NCBI GenBank assembly: GCA_019310975.1
Contig: JAFDDH010000013.1
Span: 1-64,000, forward strand
Source: Deltaproteobacteria bacterium
Lineage (GTDB): Bacteria; Myxococcota_A; UBA9160; UBA4427
Direction of reading: 5' to 3'
Length of the DNA: 64,000 nucleotides
How positions within the stretch are numbered: position 1 is the stretch's first letter; every line of letters begins with the position of its first letter. Of this stretch, positions 56,377-64,000 are shown piece after piece. The notes under the pieces were generated by a model. It worked only from the letters and a program-made list of their open reading frames with translations. It had not been told where the DNA came from and ran no database searches. Made by a program: the position numbers and the translations under genes.

Positions 56377-56955
56377 CTAGGCGAAGGCGTCGCGGTTCTG
56401 GCGCAGCAGCCCCATGAACTCGGCACGGGTCTTGGAGTCCGTCTCGAACTCCCCGCGCAGCGAGCTGGTGATCGCGTAACTGTTCTGCTTCTGCACCCCG
56501 CGCATCATCATGCAGAGATGCTTGGCCTCGATGACGACACCCACGCCCTTGGGCGCGAGGACTTCCTCGAGCGTCTCGGCGATCTGTGTCGTCAAACGCT
56601 CCTGCACCTGCAGCCTGCGCGCGAACATCTCGACGAGGCGCGGAATCTTCGAGAGCCCGACCACCCTGCCGTTGGGGATGTAGCCGACGTGGACGCGCCC
56701 GAAGAAGGGCACCATGTGGTGCTCGCAAAGGCTGTAGAAGTCGATGTCGCGAACCAGCACCAGCTCGTTGTAGGCCACCTCGAAGAGGGCGTCGTTGAGG
56801 ATCTCGAACGGATCCATGTCATAGCCGGACGTGAACGTCCTCATTGCGCTGGCCACCCGCGAGGGCGTTCGGTCGAGACCGTTGCGGCCGGGATCCTCTC
56901 CGAGCTCCTTCAGCATGGAGCGTACGAGGTCCTCGATCGGGTCGGGCAGACTCAT
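56377..56955 (-). CDS. folE: GTP cyclohydrolase I
   Basis: Converts GTP to 7,8-dihydroneopterin triphosphate. The 192-aa protein from ATG 56955 (ACGGAGAGATTGG upstream) has '[37 protein letters not shown]' with the zinc Cys and His, '[12 protein letters not shown]' and the second zinc Cys in '[10 protein letters not shown]'. Type I, full length. The start overlaps the stop of the second PTPS gene by 4 bp, so enzyme and product-user genes are translationally linked. Confidence 0.97.
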   Translation of the reverse strand: MSLPDPIEDLVRSMLKELGEDPGRNGLDRTPSRVASAMRTFTSGYDMDPFEILNDALFEVAYNELVLVRDIDFYSLCEHHMVPFFGRVHVGYIPNGRVVGLSKIPRLVEMFARRLQVQERLTTQIAETLEEVLAPKGVGVVIEAKHLCMMMRGVQKQNSYAITSSLRGEFETDSKTRAEFMGLLRQNRDAFA

Positions 56956-57368
56956 CCAATCTCTCCGTATTCGGCGTGGTTGCGCGGGGTCTCGGTGATT
57001 CGCACCCGGGCGACGCGGGCACGGCTGCGCTGCCCGACGGCCTCGGCGAGCACGTCGTGGCACACGCGCGCGATGTTCTCCGCGGTCGGAACCAGCTCGC
57101 CGAAGGGCGCCACATGATTGAGCATACGGTGGGCGTAGCGGGCGCCCACCGTCTCCTCGAAGATCTCGTCGAGCAGGCCGGGCGCGATGATCTGCCCGGT
57201 CTCCGCGTCGAGGGGGCCGGTCAGCGTGACCTCGATCTCGTAATCGTGCCCGTGCCCTGCGGGATTCGCGCACTTGCCGAAGATCCGCTGATTGTCGGCC
57301 GAGGAGAGCGCCGGCTGCGCGAGCACGTGGGCGGCGGCGAAACGGTAGCGACGGGTCAGGAGGATCAA
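56952..57368 (-). CDS. 6-pyruvoyl-tetrahydropterin synthase/QueD family protein, copy B
   Basis: A 138-aa PTPS homologue. The TTG at 57368 overlaps the stop of copy A (TTGA), giving the complete fold '[12 protein letters not shown]'. Compared with rat PTPS: zinc His present ('AAAHV' and 'GHGHDY'), catalytic Cys present ('[12 protein letters not shown]'), C-terminal pterin-anchoring Glu present ('ITETPRN'), but the Asp of the Asp-His pair is replaced ('RYAHRMLNH' where DHKNL is usual). The closest resemblance is to canonical PTPS, but one catalytic residue is missing. It lies between copy A and folE, overlapping both. Confidence 0.88.
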   Translation of the reverse strand: MILLTRRYRFAAAHVLAQPALSSADNQRIFGKCANPAGHGHDYEIEVTLTGPLDAETGQIIAPGLLDEIFEETVGARYAHRMLNHVAPFGELVPTAENIARVCHDVLAEAVGQRSRARVARVRITETPRNHAEYGEIG

Positions 57369-57772
57369 GTCTCGCGTCCGATCACATCCACGTAGAGATC
57401 TGGCGTCTGATGCAGCCGAATGCGGTCGAGCAAGCCCTCGGGCAGCGCCTCGTCGAGCAGCTGAAAAATCAGACTGGCGAAGTTCTCTGGCGTCGGCGGG
57501 ATGCGCTGAAAGTAGTCCGTATCCTCGTTGAGGTCCTTGTGGTCGAAGCGCGCCATGATCTCGCTCTCGGCCACGGATTTGAGATCCGTCAAGTTGATGA
57601 CCATCCCGGTTTCCGGATCGGGCTCGCCCGAGACACTGATCTCCAGCCGATAGTTGTGGCCATGGCGATCGACCTCGCGACCGAAGCGTTTGCGGTTCTC
57701 CTCGGCGGAGAGGTCTTCCAACCAATAGCGGAGCGAGGTCGAGAAGTGGATCGATCGGGTGACGCGGACCAC
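57365..57772 (-). CDS. 6-pyruvoyl-tetrahydropterin synthase/QueD family protein, copy A (divergent)
   Basis: A 135-aa PTPS homologue from GTG 57772. It aligns well with PTPS over '[10 protein letters not shown]', '[17 protein letters not shown]' and '[13 protein letters not shown]', keeping the Asp-His pair. The first zinc His is lost ('FSTSLRYW' for 'FSASHRL'), the catalytic Cys is Glu ('[12 protein letters not shown]'), and the C-terminal Glu is Gln ('[10 protein letters not shown]'). Cys-to-Glu is the change that defines PTPS-III, but PTPS-III keeps the zinc site. It is the first gene of the PTPS-PTPS-folE operon. Confidence 0.85.
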   Translation of the reverse strand: MVRVTRSIHFSTSLRYWLEDLSAEENRKRFGREVDRHGHNYRLEISVSGEPDPETGMVINLTDLKSVAESEIMARFDHKDLNEDTDYFQRIPPTPENFASLIFQLLDEALPEGLLDRIRLHQTPDLYVDVIGRET

Positions 57773-57831
57773 GGGCTAATCCATTGATTTCTCAGAGAGA
57801 ATTGCCGGAGATTAGCAGAGCCGGCCCGCGC

Positions 57832-58437
57832 CTAATAGGTCCGCACCAGGCCGCGGACGATGCCGCGGATCAGCACATCGGTTGCGAGGACCTCGATGGG
57901 CGCCATGCTCGAGTTGGCGGGCACCAGCTTCACGTGGCCACCCTTGCGGTAGAAGCGCTTGAGGGTGGCCTGGTCGCCGCCCACCAACGCCACCACGGTG
58001 TCGCCGTTGCGCGCCTCGGATCGGCTCTCGACGATGACGATGTCGCCATCGCAGATCTGGTCCTCGATCATCGAGTCACCGCGAACCCGCAGCGCATAGG
58101 TCTCGCCGGGGCGCCCGATCATCTGCGCCGGCACCTTGATGCTCTCGCTGCCATCCTCGATGGCCTCGATCGGCACGCCGGCGGCCACGGTGCCCAGAAT
58201 CGGGATGTCGGGCAGATCCGAGCCTTGCTCGGGGACCGGCTCGAGCGATCGCGAGCGATTCCAGGCTTTGCGCAGGAACCCCTTGGAGACCAGGTGTTGG
58301 ATGTGCTTGTGGACGGTGGCCACGGAGGCCAGCTCGAAGTGAGCGCCAATTTCCTCGAGGCTCGGCGAGTAGCCGTTGTCCGCCACGAACTGGCAAATGA
58401 AGTCGTAGATCTCGCGCTGCCGGCGGGTAAGCGCCAT
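57832..58437 (-). CDS. lexA: SOS repressor LexA
   Basis: A 201-aa LexA from ATG 58437 (AAGGGACGCC upstream). N-terminal winged helix ('[30 protein letters not shown]'), self-cleavage bond Ala86-Gly87 in 'GTVAAGVP', catalytic Ser122 in 'RGDSM' and Lys160 in 'ATLKRF'. It represses DNA-damage genes until RecA-stimulated autocleavage. Divergent from groES. A clear LexA box was not found by eye in its own promoter. Confidence 0.96.
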   Translation of the reverse strand: MALTRRQREIYDFICQFVADNGYSPSLEEIGAHFELASVATVHKHIQHLVSKGFLRKAWNRSRSLEPVPEQGSDLPDIPILGTVAAGVPIEAIEDGSESIKVPAQMIGRPGETYALRVRGDSMIEDQICDGDIVIVESRSEARNGDTVVALVGGDQATLKRFYRKGGHVKLVPANSSMAPIEVLATDVLIRGIVRGLVRTY

Positions 58438-58788
58438 GGCGTCCCTTGTTCGATCGGGCACGATTTTCTAGGCGACCATGTTCTGGGCGAGCGTGGGACT
58501 CGACCTTCGTCGCAATTTCGCCCCGGCTCTACTGTCGCGAAATCAAGGCGAAAGTCAACCCGTTCCCAATTCCGCCGTCGACAAAAAAAATGCGTCGCTG
58601 CGCTTGACCTCCGAGCTCCGAGACCTAGATTGCGGCCCGCTTGGCAGCCGACCCATTCGACTGCCAAAAGCGCGCCCGGCCGGCTTGGACCTCCCCAGGC
58701 GGCCCTCCCCGAGCCCGGACGCAGCCAACCATCCATCGCAGGGCCAGCGCCTTCGGGTGCTGCCATCGCAAAAGAGGGAAATGGATTC
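58438..58788. other. divergent intergenic region between lexA and groES
   Basis: About 350 bp. It holds the groES promoter candidate, an A-rich tract (acaaaaaaaatg at 58581-58592) and an inverted pair atttcgc/gcgaaat (58524-58551). No CIRCE element (TTAGCACTC-N9-GAGTGCTAA) is present, so HrcA control is not supported here. Confidence 0.55.
58604..58631 (+). promoter_or_regulatory. sigma-70-like promoter of groESL
   Basis: TTGACC (58604-58609), 16-bp spacer, TAGATT (58626-58631), about 155 bp upstream of groES. A sigma-32 match was not obvious. Confidence 0.5.
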
Positions 58789-59076
58789 ATGAAGATCCGT
58801 CCGCTCCAGGATCGCATCCTGGTCAAGCGCGTCGATGAAGAAGACAAGACGGCAGGGGGGATCATCATCCCCGACACCGCCAAGGAGAAGCCCCAGGAGG
58901 GCCGCGTCGTTGCCGTAGGCAACGGCAAGGTCGGTGATGATGGCAACGTCACGCCGCTCGAGGTCAAGAAGGGCGACAAGGTGCTCTTCAGCAAGTATTC
59001 GGGCACCGAGGTGAACATCGAGAATGAAGAGCACCTCATCATCCGCGAGGACGACGTCCTCGGGATCCTCGAGTAG
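58789..59076 (+). CDS. groES: co-chaperonin GroES
   Basis: A 95-aa Hsp10, typical length. '[13 protein letters not shown]' at the N-terminus, the mobile loop '[22 protein letters not shown]', and '[25 protein letters not shown]' at the C-terminus. ATG 58789 follows AAAGAGGGAAATGGATTC. It caps GroEL; the gene pair is 18 bp apart. Confidence 0.98.
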   Translation: MKIRPLQDRILVKRVDEEDKTAGGIIIPDTAKEKPQEGRVVAVGNGKVGDDGNVTPLEVKKGDKVLFSKYSGTEVNIENEEHLIIREDDVLGILE

Positions 59077-59094
59077 CAGGAGGACAGGAAAGCA

Positions 59095-60735
59095 ATGGCC
59101 AAGGAAATTCTCTTCGACCAGGAAGCTCGCGCCAAGATCATCGCTGGCGTGGACGGACTGGCAAACGCTGTACGTGTGACGCTCGGCCCCAAGGGCCGCA
59201 ACGTCGTGATCGAGAAGAGCTTCGGCTCCCCCACCGTGACCAAGGACGGCGTGACCGTCGCCAAGGAGGTGGAGTTCGAGGACCGGTTCGAAAACATGGG
59301 TGCCCAGATGGTGAAGGAGGTCGCAAGCAAGACCTCCGACGTCGCCGGAGATGGCACCACCACCGCCACCGTGCTCGCCCAGGCGATCTTCCGCGAGGGC
59401 AGCAAGCTCGTGGTGGCGGGCATGAACCCGATGGACCTGAAGCGCGGCATCGAGGCCGCAGTCAAGTCCATCAGCAAGGAGCTCGAGAAGCTCAGCAAGC
59501 CCACCCGCACCGCCGAGGAGATCGCCCAGGTCGGCACCATCTCCGCGAACAGTGACGTCACCATCGGCAGCACGATCGCCGAGGCGATGGACAAGGTGGG
59601 TCGCGAGGGCGTGATCACGGTCGAAGAGGGCAAGAGCCTCGAGACCGAGCTCGAAGTCGTCGAGGGCATGCAGTTCGACCGGGGCTACCTCTCGCCCTAC
59701 TTCGTGACCGATCCGGAGGCCATGGAGACCGCTCTCGAGGAGCCGCTCATCCTGCTCAACGAGAAGAAGATCAGCAACATGAAGGACCTGCTGCCGCTGC
59801 TCGAGCAGGTGGCGCGCCAGGGCCGACCGCTGCTGATCATCGCCGAGGACATCGAGGGCGAGGCACTGGCCACGCTCGTGGTGAACAAGATCCGTGGCAC
59901 CATCAACGTGGCCGCGGTGAAGGCGCCCGGCTTCGGTGACCGCCGCAAGGCAATGCTGCAGGACATGGCGATCCTCACCGGTGGCCAGGTCATCGCCGAG
60001 GAGCTCGGCCTCAAGCTCGAGAACGTGACCGTCAAGGATCTCGGCAAGGCCAAGCGCGTCGTGATCGACAAGGACAACACGACGATCATCGACGGCGCCG
60101 GGACCAAGAAGGACATCGAGGGCCGGGTCAGCGAAATCCGCAGCCAGGTCGAGGGCACCACGTCCGACTACGATCGCGAGAAGCTCCAGGAGCGCCTCGC
60201 CAAGCTCGTGGGCGGTGTCGCGGTGGTCAAGGTCGGTGCGGCCACCGAGACCGAGATGAAGGAGAAGAAGGCACGCGTTGAGGACGCACTCCACGCGACC
60301 CGCGCGGCCGTCGAGGAGGGCATCGTGCCCGGCGGCGGTGTGGCCCTTCTCCGGGCCCAGGGGGCTCTCGACGATCTCGACCTCGACGAGGAGCAGCAGG
60401 CGGGCGTCAACATCATCCGCCGCGCCATCGAGACTCCGCTTCGCTTCATCAGCGAGAACGCGGGCATCGAGGGCTCCATCGTGGTCGACAAGGTCAAGCA
60501 CCTGAAGGGCGCCCACGGCTTCAACGCCGCGACCGAGGAGTACGAGGACCTCATCAAGGCCGGTGTCATCGACCCGACCAAGGTGGTTCGCACGGCTCTG
60601 CAGAACGCGGCCAGCGTGGCGAGCCTACTGCTCACCACCGAGGCCCTGGTTGCCGAGAAGCCGGACGAGAGTGGCGGCGGCGGCGGCGGCGGCATGCCCG
60701 GCGGAATGCCGGGCGGCATGCCGGGGATGATGTAG
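59095..60735 (+). CDS. groEL: chaperonin GroEL
   Basis: A 546-aa Hsp60. '[30 protein letters not shown]', '[14 protein letters not shown]', 'ISPYFVT'-like '[10 protein letters not shown]', and the C-terminal GGM tail preceded by an unusual run of seven or more glycines ('[15 protein letters not shown]'). Folding chamber of the essential GroE machine. A strong hairpin terminator follows. Confidence 0.98.
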   Translation: MAKEILFDQEARAKIIAGVDGLANAVRVTLGPKGRNVVIEKSFGSPTVTKDGVTVAKEVEFEDRFENMGAQMVKEVASKTSDVAGDGTTTATVLAQAIFREGSKLVVAGMNPMDLKRGIEAAVKSISKELEKLSKPTRTAEEIAQVGTISANSDVTIGSTIAEAMDKVGREGVITVEEGKSLETELEVVEGMQFDRGYLSPYFVTDPEAMETALEEPLILLNEKKISNMKDLLPLLEQVARQGRPLLIIAEDIEGEALATLVVNKIRGTINVAAVKAPGFGDRRKAMLQDMAILTGGQVIAEELGLKLENVTVKDLGKAKRVVIDKDNTTIIDGAGTKKDIEGRVSEIRSQVEGTTSDYDREKLQERLAKLVGGVAVVKVGAATETEMKEKKARVEDALHATRAAVEEGIVPGGGVALLRAQGALDDLDLDEEQQAGVNIIRRAIETPLRFISENAGIEGSIVVDKVKHLKGAHGFNAATEEYEDLIKAGVIDPTKVVRTALQNAASVASLLLTTEALVAEKPDESGGGGGGGMPGGMPGGMPGMM

Positions 60736-60776
60736 GCCGCGCCTACCCATCCAGGCCTCCCAGGTCCAAGAGGTAC

Positions 60777-60810
60777 GAGGCCCCCCGTCGCGCAAGCGGC
60801 GGGGGGCCTC
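60777..60810 (+). terminator. intrinsic-type hairpin after groEL
   Basis: An 11-bp perfect GC-rich stem gaggccccccg / cggggggcctc with a 12-nt loop, about 40 bp after the groEL stop. The tail tgtgattg is only weakly T-rich. Confidence 0.75.
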
Positions 60811-60881
60811 TGTGATTGGGGAGATCGACGAGGATCTGCCAACAGCGAGCGAGTGTCGCCGGGAGCGTCACGAGGACCTCG

Positions 60882-61763
60882 TCACATCATCGGCAGGCTC
60901 GCGAGATCGAAGGGCAGCTCGGCTCGACCAATCCGTGCCGCGCGGTCCTCGAGGGTGCTCTGCGTCTCTGTGTGGCCGTACATGATGACGAACTGCCGGT
61001 CGCGGATCCCCTGCAGACAGTGGCGGGCGAGCTCATCCAGATCCTGGAACTTCAGCTCCATGCCAGCTGACTTGGCGGCCTCTTTGAACTGATCGATGGT
61101 CGGCGCCGGCACCGAGGGCTCACGCTCGCGGACCAGCTCGGTCGGGCGGTTGCGCGCGGTGGTCCAGATGCCGGTCTCGAGCAGGCCGCCCGACGGGTAG
61201 AAGATCGAGGCGCCGAGCTTCGTCTCGGCCATCTGCAGCTGGGCGGCCAGACACTCGGTCAGGATCGACACAGCGGCCTTGCTCGATGCATAGACGGATT
61301 GGTAGGGGAGCGGCGAGATGCCACCGTCTCCCGAAGATGTGTTGAGCACCCAGCCCTCCTCGCCGCCGGCAATCATGCGCGGCACGAAGGCCTGGATGCC
61401 GTAGACGACGCCGAGCACGTTGACACCGTGTACCCACTTCCAGTCGTTGGGCGTCGTATCCCAGATGTTCTCGGACGGCGCAGCCACGCCCGCATTGTTG
61501 AAGAGCAGATGGCAGGCGGCGTGCCGGTCGTAGACCTCGTCGGCCAACGCAGACACGGAGTCCGGGCTCGACACGTCGGTCACGACGCCGCTCACACGGC
61601 CGCCTCCGGCGCCGAGCTCTTCGACGGCCGACTCGAGGGCCGCCTTCTCGACGTCGCCGACGACGACCTTCGCCCCGACCGCCAGCAGCTCGCGCACCAG
61701 CGACTTGCCGACACCACTGGCTCCACCCGTCACCACGGCCACCTTGCCGTCGAAATCCTTCAT
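60882..61763 (-). CDS. SDR family oxidoreductase
   Basis: A 293-aa SDR from ATG 61763, which has GGGAGGGTGTGGCG upstream. 'VVTGGASGVGKSL', 'GDVEKAAL' (NAD-type Asp), 'FNNAGVAAPSENIWDTTPNDW', 'VLNTSSGDGGISPLPYQS', Tyr-x3-Lys 'YASSK'. The C-terminal extension of about 60 residues ('FKEAAKSAGMELKFQDLDELARHCLQGI...') is seen in SDRs of lipid and xenobiotic catabolism. It lies after the truncated hydrolase gene on the same strand. Confidence 0.9.
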   Translation of the reverse strand: MKDFDGKVAVVTGGASGVGKSLVRELLAVGAKVVVGDVEKAALESAVEELGAGGGRVSGVVTDVSSPDSVSALADEVYDRHAACHLLFNNAGVAAPSENIWDTTPNDWKWVHGVNVLGVVYGIQAFVPRMIAGGEEGWVLNTSSGDGGISPLPYQSVYASSKAAVSILTECLAAQLQMAETKLGASIFYPSGGLLETGIWTTARNRPTELVREREPSVPAPTIDQFKEAAKSAGMELKFQDLDELARHCLQGIRDRQFVIMYGHTETQSTLEDRAARIGRAELPFDLASLPMM

Positions 61764-61869
61764 CGCCACACCCTCCCTCGTTTCGGCTTCACCCGTTCAC
61801 TCATTCACCGTTCGCACACTCGCGGATCCGTCGCGAGCACCGGACTCGAGAGCCTAGTGCGCCCGCCCT

Positions 61870-61887
61870 GGCCGGTCATCACCGGCC
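61870..61887. terminator. short hairpin between the hydrolase fragment and SDR
   Basis: Perfect 7-bp stem ggccggt/accggcc with a 4-nt loop, in the 150-bp gap downstream of the truncated hydrolase (minus strand). No T-run, so a factor-independent terminator is only possible. Confidence 0.35.
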
Positions 61888-61916
61888 TCGCGTTCGTCCG
61901 CACAGGTCGGAGAGCC

Positions 61917-62378
61917 CTATGAGGAGCTGGGCCACACCCGGCCCAGAAAGCCCAGAATGTGCGCCTCGGCCCGGGTCGCGTCGTCGCGGCCGATCACGAA
62001 GGCCGCGATCCCGTGATCGGCGAGCAAGCGACCCATGGGCAATTCACGTCCCGGGTTGATGCCCCCGCTGCCATGTAGCAAGACCATCGCGGGCACGGGC
62101 GAGTCGGGGCTGGCCCGGTCGGGCAGGAAGAGCGTGCCCTGCCCCGTCGTGGGGATCGCGTGCCGCATGCCGTCGAGGATCACGTCGAGGTCATAGGGAG
62201 TGCTCGAGGCGAAGTGGATCACACCGGCGGCGTCCGCGCCGAGACGCTCTGCCGGCGCGGGCAGGTCCGGGAACTCGGGCAGCGCGCGAGCCATCAGCCC
62301 GGTCGTTCCGCCCAGTCCGAAGAATGCCACGACGCCCACCGCCACCAGCCCGATGAGAATGATGAGAAGCTTCTTCAT
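61917..62378 (-). CDS. truncated dienelactone-hydrolase-like protein
   Basis: A 153-aa ORF from ATG 62378: an N-terminal signal anchor (KKLLIILIGLVAVGVVAFFGLGG), a pre-domain ('VIHFASSTPYDLDVILDG') and the first part of an alpha/beta-hydrolase ('PAMVLLHGSGGINPGRELPMGRLLADHGIAAFVI'). The family normally continues another 130-150 residues with the nucleophile and His; here the reading frame ends after 'GRDDATRAEAHILGFLGRVWPSSS'. The 150 bp to the next gene do not encode the missing part. It is probably a decaying remnant; it might still be translated. Confidence 0.65.
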   Translation of the reverse strand: MKKLLIILIGLVAVGVVAFFGLGGTTGLMARALPEFPDLPAPAERLGADAAGVIHFASSTPYDLDVILDGMRHAIPTTGQGTLFLPDRASPDSPVPAMVLLHGSGGINPGRELPMGRLLADHGIAAFVIGRDDATRAEAHILGFLGRVWPSSS

Positions 62379-62451
62379 GCCGGAAGTGTGCAAGAGCGAC
62401 GGCGATGAATCCCGCCGTAGCTGGCATCCGTGGCCAGCTGGCCGGAGTCCC

Positions 62452-63060
62452 TCACGGAGTAGCTCCCGACACCCGGAGTCCCGACAACACCACCTCCAAA
62501 CCATCTTCGAAGAAGTCGCCTCGGACCAGCGGAGTCAGCTCCTCGCTGAGCTCGGGTTGTGCGGACGCCTGGTCGTGCACTTGGACGCGCAGGCTCGCTG
62601 CGCCGAGCGTATAGCTCATCAGCGCATGGAAGCCGCGAATCGAGCCGGGCGCGTCGAGCCCGATTTGCTGCAGGACACCCAGCACCTGCCCGAGCACGGC
62701 ACGTGCATTCGGGCTCACGCCGATGGACTGTGCCAGGAGTGAGATCAATCCCGGCTGCACGAGCAGCGTGTCGTACATCGAGCGAAAGGTGGCGAGCAGC
62801 CACTCGTGCTCGCAGGAGCGCGGTACGCCGTGGGCCGTCACAGCGGCCTCCCCCACCACCCGATCGATTACACCGAGCAGGATGGAATCCTTGTTGACGA
62901 AGTGGTAGTAGACCGCCATCGGTGTGACGTCGAGCTCGGCGGCCAGCTTGCGAATCGACAGGCCCGCGACGCCTTCCCGGTGCACCACGACGAGGGCGCC
63001 GTCCAGGATCGACCCCGGCGTGAGGACAGTGCGGGCGCGGCTGGTCCGGTGCGCGGGCAT
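62452..63060 (-). CDS. TetR/AcrR family transcriptional regulator
   Basis: A 202-aa regulator with the HTH 'ILDGALVVVHREGVAGLSIRKLAAELDVTPMAVYYHFVNKDSILLGVIDRV' and a TetR_C-type ligand domain. Divergent from a cytochrome P450; the operator-like sites between them suggest it represses the P450 and itself until a substrate-like ligand binds. ATG 63060 is directly next to those sites. Confidence 0.9.
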   Translation of the reverse strand: MPAHRTSRARTVLTPGSILDGALVVVHREGVAGLSIRKLAAELDVTPMAVYYHFVNKDSILLGVIDRVVGEAAVTAHGVPRSCEHEWLLATFRSMYDTLLVQPGLISLLAQSIGVSPNARAVLGQVLGVLQQIGLDAPGSIRGFHALMSYTLGAASLRVQVHDQASAQPELSEELTPLVRGDFFEDGLEVVLSGLRVSGATP

Positions 63061-63082
63061 TGATCGATCCCCCAGATCGAAC

Positions 63083-63113
63083 TATACAGTGTATAACCAA
63101 TTTGTACAGCGTA
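63083..63113. promoter_or_regulatory. paired operator-like sites in the TetR-P450 divergent region
   Basis: A perfect 13-bp palindrome TATACAGTGTATA (63083-63095) is followed 20 bp downstream, two helical turns, by a degenerate copy TGTACAGCGTAGA. The AT-rich palindrome stands out against the GC-rich surroundings and is only 23 bp from the TetR start, as expected of an autorepressor site. Confidence 0.65.
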
Positions 63114-63144
63114 GAGCTGGCCACTCTCTGGCCGCGGAGGTCCC

Positions 63145-64000
63145 ATGTCCGATCGATCCGACGCCGTCTTCGTACCGCGGGGCGCCGACTCCTGGCGCGA
63201 TCCCTTCACGATGTACCGCGCGCTGCGCGATCACGACCCCGTCCACCACGTGGTGGACGGGGACTACTGGGCGCTGTCGCGCTTCCAGAACATCTACGCG
63301 GCCGCCACGGACGCCGCGACCTTCTCATCTGCAAAGGGCCTCACCTTCGCGTACGGCGAGATGGAGGAGATGGGCCTCGAGGCGCCCATCGTGATGATGG
63401 ACCCGCCCGCTCACACCGCCTTGCGCAAGCTCGTCTCCAAGCGCTTCACGCCGCAGCAGGTCGCCGCCATCGAACCGATGCTGCGCGAGTTCGTGGTCGA
63501 GCGCGTCGAGAAGCTGCGGGAGATGGGCGAGGGCGACGTCATCGCCGAGCTGCTGAAGCCACTGCCCAGCATGGTCGTGGCACACTTCCTCGGCGTTCCG
63601 ACCGAGGACCGCTCACGCTTCGACAAGTGGACGGAGGGCATCGTGGCCGCCAACGCGTCGGGCGATTTCACGAGTGGTGCCCAGGCGGTCGGCGACCTGC
63701 TCGGCTATTTCGGTGCACTGATCGAGAAGCGCCGCAGCGCACCGGGCGAGGACATGATCTCGACCCTGGTGCACGCCGACCTCGAGGGCGAGCCCGTCTC
63801 GATGGCCAAGATGCTCGGATTCGCGTTCACGATGGTGACCGGCGGCAACGACACCACCACCGGACTGCTCGGTGGTGCCTGCGAGTTCCTGACACGCCAC
63901 CCCGACCAGCGGAAGCTTCTGCTCGACGATCCCTCGCGCATCCGCGGCGCCCTCGAGGAGTTCCTACGTCTGACCTCCCCCGTACAGGGCCTGGCGCGCA
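63145..64000 (+). CDS. cytochrome P450 (3' end beyond window)
   Basis: The first 285 residues of a bacterial P450. ATG 63145 has GCGGAGGTCCC upstream. 'YRALRDHDPVHHVVDGDYWALSRFQNIYAAATDAATFSSAKG', 'MMDPPAHTALRKLVSKRFTPQQV', the I-helix oxygen-binding motif 'MVTGGNDTTTG', and the K-helix 'EEFLRLTSPV'. The haem-binding Cys region lies outside the window. Class I soluble type, needing ferredoxin and reductase. Substrate unknown; fatty-acid, steroid or terpenoid-like by general resemblance only. Confidence 0.94.
   Translation, partial: MSDRSDAVFVPRGADSWRDPFTMYRALRDHDPVHHVVDGDYWALSRFQNIYAAATDAATFSSAKGLTFAYGEMEEMGLEAPIVMMDPPAHTALRKLVSKRFTPQQVAAIEPMLREFVVERVEKLREMGEGDVIAELLKPLPSMVVAHFLGVPTEDRSRFDKWTEGIVAANASGDFTSGAQAVGDLLGYFGALIEKRRSAPGEDMISTLVHADLEGEPVSMAKMLGFAFTMVTGGNDTTTGLLGGACEFLTRHPDQRKLLLDDPSRIRGALEEFLRLTSPVQGLAR

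Noticed and set aside
58438-58788. CIRCE/HrcA or LexA operator
   Set aside because: No CIRCE sequence and no convincing LexA box were found by eye; only partial GAAC/GTTC half-sites occur.
58555-60516. 653-aa minus-strand ORF
   Set aside because: Antisense to groES and groEL.

Overview
The window is 64 kb of high-GC chromosome from a Gram-negative bacterium. Evidence for an outer membrane and periplasm: lpxD, a PpiD/SurA-type chaperone, PilY1 and two lipoproteins. The mix of F420/flavin luciferase-like oxidoreductases, many SDRs and TetR regulators, a P450, a wax-ester synthase (WS/DGAT) and 'DGVDNDGDG' secreted repeats suggests an aerobic soil, marine or metagenome-derived 'deltaproteobacterial' lineage (Myxococcota, Desulfobacterota or Binatota-like). 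That placement is inference; there is no rRNA or tRNA here to anchor it. No phage, IS element, CRISPR array or obvious island was seen.

Layout. 1-5 kb: catabolic-type genes (ALDH, SnoaL-like, two SDR/epimerase genes, LLM oxidoreductase) with a long inverted repeat between two convergent genes. 5-14.7 kb: mixed regulators and envelope genes (coiled-coil membrane protein, TetR, secreted trypsin-like protease, NYN RNase, two convergent ECF sigma factors, a broken SHOCT gene, sulfatase plus GT-C-like membrane protein). 15-25 kb: housekeeping genes (polA, acpP, gamma carbonic anhydrase, cysK, truD, rnhB, lpxD, usp). 25-31.5 kb: a 144-aa protein, UbiB-like kinase, LLM oxidoreductase and gamma-glutamyltransferase in one operon joined by a 17-bp tandem repeat, then WS/DGAT. 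31.5-37.4 kb: a compact haem operon (ccsA/hemX-like, hemA, hemC, cobA-hemD fusion, hemB, small DUF4177-like gene) in which four successive junctions all overlap by 4 bp. 37.6-39.6 kb: macrodomain, thioredoxin, HAD phosphatase. 40-46.6 kb: type IV pilus minor pilin/PilY1 operon behind a sigma-54-like promoter. 46.6-53.4 kb: HMGL-like aldolase and the rod-shape cluster mreB-mreC-mreD-mrdA-rodA, in which rodA carries an internal deletion and frameshift. 53.7-64 kb: PpiD-like protein, SDR, a folE operon with two tandem PTPS/QueD paralogues, lexA, groESL, SDR, a truncated hydrolase, and a TetR-P450 divergent pair cut by the window edge.

Most notable observations: (1) the two tandem PTPS homologues beside folE have lost complementary active-site residues, which suggests a hetero-oligomeric enzyme with composite sites; (2) rodA is missing about 70 bp and is out of frame; (3) a 17-bp tandem array between ubiB-like and LLM genes carries stop, Shine-Dalgarno and start signals in each unit; (4) the 3' end of an LLM gene is duplicated as an inverted repeat; (5) in-gene or near-gene 9-nt tandem repeats recur at five loci. 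Most long ORFs in the supplied track are antisense or frame shadows caused by high GC and are omitted.
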